A DNA stretch of 5,152 nucleotides from Bacteroidota bacterium (lineage in GTDB: Bacteria > Bacteroidota > Bacteroidia > Flavobacteriales > Flavobacteriaceae), in the NCBI GenBank assembly GCA_947483095.1, contig CANKLD010000098.1, positions 1-5,152 on the forward strand, read 5' to 3'. Within the stretch, counting starts at the first letter, position 1; every line of letters starts with the position of its first letter. Positions 1 to 5,152 of the stretch are shown here, piece after piece. The notes beneath the pieces are model-generated. The model was not told the origin of the DNA and searched no databases. It saw only the letters and a program-made list of their open reading frames with translations. The position numbers were made by a program, and so were the translations under genes.

Positions 1-15
1 CAAATATTAATCTTT

Positions 16-1344
16 ATGAAAAAATCTTTAATGGCTCTAAGTACATTGCTTATGCTAGGCGGAGTTGCTTCAGCTCAAAAAGTTGCTTTTGAGGAATATA
101 CATTAGACAATGGTCTTCATGTAATTCTTCACAACGATGCTTCGGCACCGGTAATCATTACATCGGTAATGTATCACGTAGGTTCTAAAAATGAAAATCC
201 CGAACGAACTGGATTTGCTCACTTTTTTGAACACCTTTTATTCGAAGGAACAGAAAATATTAAACGTGGAGAATGGTTCAAAATTGTTACTGCCAATGGC
301 GGAACCAATAATGCCAACACCTCTGAAGACAGAACGTACTATTATGAGGTGTTTCCATCAAATAGTTTAGAATTGGGACTTTGGATGGAGTCAGAAAGAA
401 TGATGCATCCTATTATAAACCAAATTGGTGTGGATACGCAAAATGAAGTTGTAAAAGAAGAAAAACGGCTACGTGTTGACAATCAGCCTTACGGAAGTTT
501 AATCGCAGAAGTAAAGAAAAACATGTATGTTAAGCATCCTTACCGTTGGGCTCCAATTGGTTCAATGGAACATTTAGATGCAGCAACATTAGAAGAATTT
601 CAAGCATTTAATAAAAAATACTATGTTCCTAATAACGCAGTATTAGTAGTTGCAGGAGATTTAAATGACATTCCTAAAACGAAAGAATGGGTAAATAAAT
701 ATTTTGGAGCTATTCCTAAAGGGGCTGATATTAAAGTAGAAAAATTTGTTGAAGAACCTATTACTTCTACTTTAAAAGCGAGCTATCAAGATCCGAACAT
801 TCAAAAACCTATGATTGTAGCTACTTATAGAACTCCTTCTATGAAAACTCGTGATGCAAGAGTTTTAGACATGATTTCAACTGTATTAAGTGAAGGGAAA
901 AGTTCAAGATTGTACAAAAAAATTGTAGATGACAAGAAAATGGCACTTCAAATTGGCGCTTTCAATTACAGTCAAGAAGATTATGGTATGTATATTTTAT
1001 ACGGAATGCCTCAAGGAAAATTTACTTCTGAAGATATCGTAAAAGAAATAGATGAAGAAGTAGTAAAAATTCAAACCGAATTGTTGTCAGATAAAGAAAT
1101 GCAAAAACTGAAAAACATTTACGATAATAATTATGTAAATGGAAATTCTAACGTTGAAGGGATTGCTGAAAACTTAGCGTCTTATTATCTACTACACGGC
1201 GATATTAATTTAATCAATACAGAAATCGAAATGTATCGCTCCATAACAGCTCAAGAAATTAGAGAGGTTGCCAAAAAATATTTAAATCCAAATCAGAGAT
1301 TGTTATTGGATTATGTTCCATCAAAAGACAAAGCTCAAAACTAA
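16..1344 (+). CDS. M16 family zinc metallopeptidase, catalytic (zinc-binding) subunit, periplasmic
   Basis: This 442-residue protein has the length of a two-domain M16B subunit. Residues 1-20 form a Sec signal peptide (KK, hydrophobic core, ASA then Q21) with no lipobox cysteine, so a soluble periplasmic protein is expected. The zinc motif HxxEH is intact: H69, E72 (general base) and H73, with E149 in VVKEEKR at the right distance to be the third ligand. The M16 signature GGTNNANTSEDRTYY follows at about 95-109. The C-terminal half starts near residue 191 (LEEFQAFNKKYYVPNNAVLV). It lacks the M16 Arg/Tyr substrate pair: by alignment with the downstream partner these positions are V304 and L311. 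The family cleaves peptides or small unfolded proteins; the substrate here is unknown. The ATG start is chosen because the signal peptide follows directly; no Shine-Dalgarno is visible, and only 15 bases lie upstream, so promoter and operon start cannot be judged. Confidence 0.94.
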   Translation: MKKSLMALSTLLMLGGVASAQKVAFEEYTLDNGLHVILHNDASAPVIITSVMYHVGSKNENPERTGFAHFFEHLLFEGTENIKRGEWFKIVTANGGTNNANTSEDRTYYYEVFPSNSLELGLWMESERMMHPIINQIGVDTQNEVVKEEKRLRVDNQPYGSLIAEVKKNMYVKHPYRWAPIGSMEHLDAATLEEFQAFNKKYYVPNNAVLVVAGDLNDIPKTKEWVNKYFGAIPKGADIKVEKFVEEPITSTLKASYQDPNIQKPMIVATYRTPSMKTRDARVLDMISTVLSEGKSSRLYKKIVDDKKMALQIGAFNYSQEDYGMYILYGMPQGKFTSEDIVKEIDEEVVKIQTELLSDKEMQKLKNIYDNNYVNGNSNVEGIAENLASYYLLHGDINLINTEIEMYRSITAQEIREVAKKYLNPNQRLLLDYVPSKDKAQN

Positions 1345-1355
1345 GAAATTATACC

Positions 1356-3404
1356 ATGAAAAAAATAATTATAGTATTATCAAGCTTGTTTTTAACTTTA
1401 ACTATGCAAGCACAAGATCGAACTCAGCCAAAACCTGGACCATCTCCAGTAATAAAAATAAATAAACCTCAAACATTTACTCTTCCCAATGGATTGCAAG
1501 TAATGATTGTTGAAAACCACAAACTTCCAAGAGTTTCCTTTAGTTTAAATATTGACAATAGTCCCTATTCTGAAGGTGCAAAAAAAGGAGTTGCAAATTT
1601 AACCAGTAGCTTAATTGGAAATGGTAGTATGAAAATTTCTAAAGACGCGTTCAATGAAGAAATTGATTTTCTTGGAGCAGATTTAAGTTTCTACGCTTCT
1701 GGAGCTTCTGGAAGTAGTTTGTCTAAATATTCAGGAAGAATTTTAGAATTGATGGCTGATGGCGCTTTGAATCCAAACTTTACTCAATCAGAATTTGATA
1801 AAGAAAAAGACAAATTAATTGAAGGCTTAAAAACACAAGAAAAAAGTGTCGCCGCAGTAGCTGGTAGAGTTCAAAATGTATTGGCTTTCGGAAAAGACCA
1901 TCCTTCAGGAGAATTTTTAATCGAAGAAACCATTAAAAATGTTACTCTTTCTGATGTAGAAAATAATTATCATACTTATTTTGTGCCTGAAAATGCTTAC
2001 CTAATTATTATTGGGGATGTTAAATTTAAAGATACAAAAAAAGCTGTTGAAAAATTATTTAGCTCTTGGGCTAAAGCAAGTGCGCCATCTGTAAAATATA
2101 CCGATCCTTTAAATGTTCAATATTCTCAAATCAATTTTGTGGATATGCCAAATGCAGTTCAATCAGAAATTTCATTGCAAAACACAGTGAATTTAAAAAT
2201 GACTGATAAAGATTATTTTGCTACAATAGTTGCCAATCAAATTCTTGGAGGTGATTTTAATAGCTACCTAAACATGAACCTTCGTGAGGCTCACGGATGG
2301 ACTTATGGTGCTCGTTCAAGCATTGGAGGAAGCAAATATGTTTCTACATTCAGGGCTTCTACACAAGTAAGAAATGCCGTTACTGATAGTGCAGTGGTAG
2401 AGTTTTTCAAAGAAATTAAGAAAATTAGAACGGAGAAAGTAACAGACGAAATGTTAGCCAATGTAAAAGCAGGATATGTTGGGAAATTTGTAATGCAAAT
2501 TGAAAAACCACAAACCGTTGCTGGATATGCATTACGTATAAAAACACAAGGTCTTCCTGAAGATTTCTACGAAAATTACATCAAAAATATTAATGCGGTA
2601 ACTGCTGATGATGTTCTGGCTGCTGCCAATAAATATTTCCTTGAAAACAATATTCGAGTTGTCATTGTAGGAAAAGGAAGTGAGGTTCTTCCAGGTTTAG
2701 AAAAGTTGAAAATTCCAATGTTCTATTTTGATAAATTTGGAGCTCCATCTACTAAACCTGTAATGAAAAAAGATGTTCCAGCAGGCGTTACCGTAAAATC
2801 AGTGATTACGGCATATCTAAATGCAATTGGAGGTGAAAAAGCCTTAACAGCTGTAAAAACTATTGCAATGACAGGATCTACAACTATCCCTCAAGCTCCA
2901 TCACCATTGACATTTACTTCAAAAGTAGATTCAAAAGGAAAAATGATGGTTGAATTAGCCATGGGGACTATGAGTTTGATGAAACAAGTTGTAAATGAAA
3001 AAGAAGGTTACGCGTCTCAACAGGGTCAAAAAATGAAATTAGAAGGAGAGGCTTTAGCAAAAGCAAAAGCAGGGGCAGTTCCTTTTGAAGAATTGACTTT
3101 TGCAACTAGAACAGATCTTGTTTTGACCGGCATTGAACCTATAAATGGTAGTGACGCTTACGCTCTTAAAAATGGCGACGCAACCTTGTACTATGATGTA
3201 AAAACCGGATTGAAAATTGCCGATTCTGATACTCAGGATCAAGGTGGTAAAAAAGTTACAATGATGACTTATTATAATGATTACAGAGACGTAAAAGGAC
3301 TTAAATTTCCATTTAACATTATAAAAAATGTTGGAATTGAATTGGATATTAAAATAGCTGATGTTAAAATCAACGAAGGGGTTTCTGATGCAGATTTCAA
3401 ATAA
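1356..3404 (+). CDS. M16 family peptidase-like partner subunit (no zinc motif, Arg/Tyr pair present) with C-terminal LolA-like domain
   Basis: This 682-residue protein starts 11 bases after the zinc subunit and is surely co-transcribed with it. Residues 1-19 or 20 are a signal peptide (MKK, hydrophobic core, MQAQ), placing it in the periplasm. Residues from about 39 to 440 are M16 N- and C-domains (FTLPNGLQVMIVENHKLP at 41-58). At the HxxEH site it reads NLTSS (81-85), so both histidines and the glutamate are gone and it cannot bind zinc there. It keeps LREAHGWTY, giving R310 and Y317 with the R-x6-Y spacing that holds substrate in M16 enzymes. Residues about 478-682 form an additional domain, beginning VITAYLNAIGGEKAL and rich in predicted beta strands. 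It resembles LolA/outer-membrane lipoprotein-sorting folds; that call is from pattern only. The gene ends in tandem stops TAATAA. The likely role is substrate-binding half of a heterodimeric peptidase. The M16 assignment is firm, the tail less so. Confidence 0.92.
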   Translation: MKKIIIVLSSLFLTLTMQAQDRTQPKPGPSPVIKINKPQTFTLPNGLQVMIVENHKLPRVSFSLNIDNSPYSEGAKKGVANLTSSLIGNGSMKISKDAFNEEIDFLGADLSFYASGASGSSLSKYSGRILELMADGALNPNFTQSEFDKEKDKLIEGLKTQEKSVAAVAGRVQNVLAFGKDHPSGEFLIEETIKNVTLSDVENNYHTYFVPENAYLIIIGDVKFKDTKKAVEKLFSSWAKASAPSVKYTDPLNVQYSQINFVDMPNAVQSEISLQNTVNLKMTDKDYFATIVANQILGGDFNSYLNMNLREAHGWTYGARSSIGGSKYVSTFRASTQVRNAVTDSAVVEFFKEIKKIRTEKVTDEMLANVKAGYVGKFVMQIEKPQTVAGYALRIKTQGLPEDFYENYIKNINAVTADDVLAAANKYFLENNIRVVIVGKGSEVLPGLEKLKIPMFYFDKFGAPSTKPVMKKDVPAGVTVKSVITAYLNAIGGEKALTAVKTIAMTGSTTIPQAPSPLTFTSKVDSKGKMMVELAMGTMSLMKQVVNEKEGYASQQGQKMKLEGEALAKAKAGAVPFEELTFATRTDLVLTGIEPINGSDAYALKNGDATLYYDVKTGLKIADSDTQDQGGKKVTMMTYYNDYRDVKGLKFPFNIIKNVGIELDIKIADVKINEGVSDADFK

Positions 3405-3408
3405 TAAA

Positions 3409-3424
3409 TAAAGTAATTACTTTA
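3409..3424. repeat. 16-bp perfect palindrome after the M16 pair
   Basis: TAAAGTAATTACTTTA reads identically on both strands. It lies between the stop of the M16 partner gene and the terminator hairpin. It could be a weak extra stem for transcripts arriving from the minus-strand transporter gene (six base pairs around AATT), a protein-binding dyad, or chance in AT-rich DNA. There is no promoter beside it, so an operator role is unlikely. Confidence 0.35.
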
Positions 3425-3426
3425 AG

Positions 3427-3461
3427 AAGGCTATCTGAAAAGGTAGCCTTTTTTATTTTTT
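3427..3461 (+). terminator. Rho-independent terminator of the M16 operon
   Basis: The arms AAGGCTATC (3427-3435) and GGTAGCCTT (3442-3450) pair over nine positions with one T-G wobble, around the six-base loop TGAAAA. A T-rich tract (TTTTATTTTTT, 3451-3461) follows, as a plus-strand intrinsic terminator requires. The hairpin starts 22 bases after the stop codon of the M16 partner gene. Its T tract overlaps the last codons and stop of the convergent transporter gene. In the minus direction the same hairpin forms but is followed by CTTAAAG rather than a T run, so termination that way should be weaker. Confidence 0.85.
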
Positions 3462-4319
3462 AGAAGATAAATAAACTCCGATTAATATTATAAAGGCACC
3501 TAAAAACTGAATTGGCGTAAGCATTTCGTTATCTAATAATCCCCAGAAAAATGCTACAATTGGAATTAAATAAGTTACCGATGTCGCAAAAACAGGAGAG
3601 GAAATTTGAATTAATTTAAAGAAAATAATGTTTGCAATTCCAGTTCCAACAACGCCCAAAATTATAATAAATAGAATTGAATGTTGGGTTTTTTCTAAAA
3701 CTAAAACATCAGAAAATCCAGATAAATACAAAATCAAACAAGCGGGAAGCAACATTACAGCAAAATTTCCAGTGGAAATGGTAAGTGGCGATAAATCGGA
3801 TAAATATTTCTTTATTAAATTCACATTAATTGCATAACAAATTGAAGCTATAATTACCAAAATTGCATAGTAATAATTTTGTTCTGGATGATGAAAAGCA
3901 CCATTAAAAATGAGAAGCATACTGCCAACTAATCCGATAATAACTCCAAACAACTGACTTCTTTTGAAATTTAATCCAAAGGCTAAAACCCCCAAAATCA
4001 ACGTGTTTAATGGCGTTAAGGAATTAAGAATAGCGCTTACTGAACTATCCATTTGAGTTTGGGCAATGGAAAAAAGAAAAGCAGGGACGAAGGTTCCAAA
4101 CAAAGAGGTTATTACAATATATTTCCATTTCCCATGTGGGATATTTGGCAAGGTTTTAAATCCAATAGCTAAGAGAAATACTGCGGCAAAAATGATTCGC
4201 AATGAACCCAATTGAAATGGTGTTAATCCAACTAATCCTCGTTTTATAAGAATAAATGAACTACCCCAAATTAAGGCTAGTACTAACAAAAAAAACCATT
4301 TGGTGTGCTTAGAATTCAT
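3453..4319 (-). CDS. EamA/DMT-family inner-membrane transporter
   Basis: This 288-residue protein is almost entirely hydrophobic, with about ten predicted membrane helices (roughly 9-26, 36-54, 66-86, 93-113, 121-139, 149-168, 181-200, 214-234, 242-262, 267-285) and a lysine-rich cytoplasmic tail. This length and layout fit the drug/metabolite transporter superfamily, made of two EamA repeats. Repeat 1 has WGSSF at 18-22 and LTPLNTLILGVLAFG at 101-115. Repeat 2 has the matching TYLIPIVAFFWGLL at 249-262 followed by E265. The glutamate that usually follows this helix in repeat 1 seems to be replaced, with N117 near its place. Family members export or import amino acids, drugs, nucleotide precursors and other small metabolites, so the substrate cannot be predicted. 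The ATG is followed at once by a short polar N-terminus and helix 1; no Shine-Dalgarno is visible. It appears to be a single-gene unit, divergent from the HMA lipoprotein gene. Confidence 0.92.
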   Translation of the reverse strand: MNSKHTKWFFLLVLALIWGSSFILIKRGLVGLTPFQLGSLRIIFAAVFLLAIGFKTLPNIPHGKWKYIVITSLFGTFVPAFLFSIAQTQMDSSVSAILNSLTPLNTLILGVLAFGLNFKRSQLFGVIIGLVGSMLLIFNGAFHHPEQNYYYAILVIIASICYAINVNLIKKYLSDLSPLTISTGNFAVMLLPACLILYLSGFSDVLVLEKTQHSILFIIILGVVGTGIANIIFFKLIQISSPVFATSVTYLIPIVAFFWGLLDNEMLTPIQFLGAFIILIGVYLSSKK

Positions 4320-4362
4320 AGTTGTAATTTATTATGCAAATTTTGTAATAATTTTAAGAATA

Positions 4363-4388
4363 TTGCCTTTAAATTTTAGTTATTTTTG
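4363..4388 (+). promoter_or_regulatory. Putative Bacteroidota-type promoter for the HMA lipoprotein gene
   Basis: TATTTTTG at 4381-4388 matches the Bacteroidota -7 consensus TAnnTTTG. TTG at 4363-4365 could be the -33 element, although the 15-base spacer is shorter than the usual 17 or more. Transcription would then start around 4393-4396, leaving a 5' leader of about 45 bases before the ATG at 4440. This is the only full -7 match I found on the plus strand between 4320 and 4439. Confidence 0.45.
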
Positions 4389-4391
4389 TGA

Positions 4392-4411
4392 AAGAACTTA
4401 AACAAGTTTTT
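4392..4411 (+). other. AT-rich hairpin near the predicted 5' end of the HMA gene transcript
   Basis: AAGAACTT (4392-4399) pairs with AAGTTTTT (4404-4411) around the four-base loop AAAC, giving eight pairs including one G-T. It sits just downstream of the putative -7 box, so it would be at the very 5' end of the mRNA, where it could stabilise the transcript, or be bound as a dyad by a regulator. Only one G-C pair is present, so it is weak and may be chance. Confidence 0.2.
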
Positions 4412-4439
4412 AAATTTAACCCTATTTAATACTAAAATT

Positions 4440-4823
4440 ATGCGTTTTACTCCCTCATTTTTGGCAATTGCACTTTCTAGTTTATTGTTTTTTAGTTGTA
4501 AAAAAACGGAAGTTTCTCAAACTACAACAACAGAAAAAACTGTAAAATTAAATTCGAAATCTATTGCTGCAAAACCTCAAATGGCTACTTTTGCTATTGA
4601 AGGAATGACATGTGCGGTTGGTTGTGCGAAGACAATTCAAGATAAACTAGCATCAATGGATGGAATTCAAAGTGCAACCGTTGATTTTGATAAGAAATTT
4701 GCAACAGTAGAATTTGACGCATTAAAACAAACACCAGATCTTTTATTAAAAGCGGTTCAAGAAACAGGGGACGGTAAAACTTATGTGGTTTCAAATATGA
4801 AATCGGAACCAGTAAAAAAATAA
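4440..4823 (+). CDS. Heavy-metal-associated (HMA) domain lipoprotein with CxxxC metal motif
   Basis: This is a 127-residue protein. Residues 1-19 are a lipoprotein signal peptide ending LLFFS, with C20 as the lipidated residue, followed by CKKTEVSQ. A Thr/Lys-rich linker (21-47) leads to one HMA domain at about 48-120. The domain has the expected ferredoxin-like strand/helix pattern: ATFAIEGMTC, then AKTIQDKLASMDGIQSATVDFDKKFATVEFD. Such domains bind Cu(I), Hg(II) or similar soft metals through GMTCxxC. Here the motif is GMTCAVGC, with C58 and C62 separated by three residues rather than two. The protein is predicted to be membrane-anchored and facing the periplasm or cell surface, where it could bind or pass on metal, much as MerP or copper chaperones do. 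No metal ATPase, efflux or regulator gene is adjacent, so the metal is not indicated. The ATG fits the signal peptide; the leader is AT-rich without a Shine-Dalgarno. Confidence 0.9.
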   Translation: MRFTPSFLAIALSSLLFFSCKKTEVSQTTTTEKTVKLNSKSIAAKPQMATFAIEGMTCAVGCAKTIQDKLASMDGIQSATVDFDKKFATVEFDALKQTPDLLLKAVQETGDGKTYVVSNMKSEPVKK

Positions 4824-4844
4824 TTTATTTCGCTTTTATTTTTT
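4815..4844. terminator. Possible weak bidirectional terminator between convergent genes
   Basis: AAAAAATAA (4815-4823, including the HMA gene stop) is complementary to TTATTTTTT (4836-4844, inside the end of the minus-strand gene) around a 12-base loop. The stem is all A-T, so it would be unstable alone. It is symmetrical, however, and ends in a T run on both strands. Since the two stop codons are one base apart, any shared terminator must overlap coding sequence. No stronger hairpin is seen nearby. Confidence 0.22.
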
Positions 4845-5152
4845 CTAAAAATACATTTTCAATTTTTTCTTTGATTTTTACAACCTCATCTGTATAGTCA
4901 TTTGGAACAGTCATTGACAATACATAATGTGCAATTTTCCAAGTATTACCTTCATTAATCAATACTCCGGAACCTCTACAAATTTTCATTTGAGTATCTA
5001 ATAACTCATCAAACCACGCCGTTTTTTGTGTTTTATCAAAATAGATGTTTCTTTGTAAACATTTAAAATCCCAAGCTTTTCCCTTATCAAAATAGGGCTT
5101 TGAGAAAGCTTTAAAAGCATCCAATTGCCAGTTTTCTGTTGCATCTGTTCCA
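4825..5152 (-). CDS. SnoaL/NTF2-like family protein, 3' part (start outside window)
   Basis: The reading frame is open from the stop at 4825-4827 to the right edge of the window, giving 108 residues that begin GTDATENWQLDAFKAFSKPYF. Because the frame stays open and family-like through the edge, I treat the gene as truncated at its 5' end and do not accept the internal TTG at 5124-5122 as a start. The alternating strand pattern, with KAWDFKCLQRNIYF, KTAWFDELLDT, CRGSGVLINEGNTWKIAHYVLSMTVPND and a charged C-terminal helix, fits the SnoaL-like branch of the NTF2 cone fold. In that fold a pocket binds a small ligand or supports an enzyme. The function of these stand-alone flavobacterial members is unknown, and no catalytic residue can be assigned. 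Whether it has a signal peptide cannot be judged. It converges on the HMA gene with one base between the stops. Confidence 0.75.
   Translation of the reverse strand, partial: GTDATENWQLDAFKAFSKPYFDKGKAWDFKCLQRNIYFDKTQKTAWFDELLDTQMKICRGSGVLINEGNTWKIAHYVLSMTVPNDYTDEVVKIKEKIENVFLEKIKAK

Noticed and set aside
1336..1355. A possible Shine-Dalgarno (AAGAAA) before the M16 partner gene
   Set aside because: The match is weak, and the other genes here lack Shine-Dalgarno sequences, as is usual in Bacteroidota; the start is supported by the signal peptide instead.
3054..3242. Minus-strand open frame of 62 codons inside the M16 partner gene
   Set aside because: It lies wholly antisense to a well-supported gene, its cysteine-rich product resembles no family, and no promoter or ribosome site precedes it.
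3628..3837. Plus-strand open frame of 69 codons opposite the EamA transporter gene
   Set aside because: It is the antisense shadow of conserved membrane-helix codons and has no recognisable domain or start signals.
4337..4344. AAAATTTG on the minus strand as a -7 box for the EamA transporter gene
   Set aside because: The first base of TAnnTTTG is not matched, there is no convincing TTG at the -33 distance, and in AT-rich DNA such partial matches are expected by chance.
4594..4794. Minus-strand open frame of 66 codons opposite the HMA lipoprotein gene
   Set aside because: It is fully contained antisense to a gene with a clear lipobox and HMA motif, and its product has no recognisable pattern.
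5122..5124. TTG as a possible start codon of the SnoaL-like gene on the minus strand
   Set aside because: The same frame stays open upstream to the window edge and encodes sequence that reads as a continuation of the domain, so the real start is most likely outside the window.

Overview
The window looks like a piece of chromosome from a member of the Bacteroidota, most likely a Flavobacterium-like species. The DNA is strongly AT-rich and genes start without Shine-Dalgarno sequences. One intergenic region has a Bacteroidota-type -7 box (TAnnTTTG), and the encoded proteins resemble flavobacterial families. Codon and base use look uniform throughout. I see no insertion sequence, tRNA, rRNA, CRISPR array or phage gene.

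Layout: positions 16-3404 (+) hold two M16 (insulinase/pitrilysin-type) peptidase genes, 11 bases apart and both with signal peptides. The first (442 aa) keeps the zinc-binding HxxEH motif. The second (682 aa) has lost that motif but keeps the substrate-binding Arg/Tyr pair that the first lacks, and it carries an extra C-terminal domain of about 200 residues that looks LolA-like. They very probably form a periplasmic heterodimer sharing one active site. A strong rho-independent terminator (3427-3461) closes this unit.

On the minus strand, 3453-4319 encodes a ten-helix EamA/DMT-family transporter that converges on the M16 pair. A 120-base AT-rich region (4320-4439) separates it from a divergent plus-strand gene (4440-4823) for a small lipoprotein with a heavy-metal-associated (HMA) domain whose metal motif is CxxxC instead of CxxC. 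A plausible promoter for the HMA gene lies in this region. Finally, 4825-5152 (minus) is the 3' part of a SnoaL/NTF2-like protein whose start is outside the window; its stop codon is one base from that of the HMA gene.

Apart from the two peptidase genes, the genes seem to be independent single units with no obvious shared pathway. I did not find a clearly new multi-gene system. The most interesting points are the complementary active-site halves of the M16 pair, the lipid-carrier-like tail on the inactive subunit, and the altered HMA metal site.
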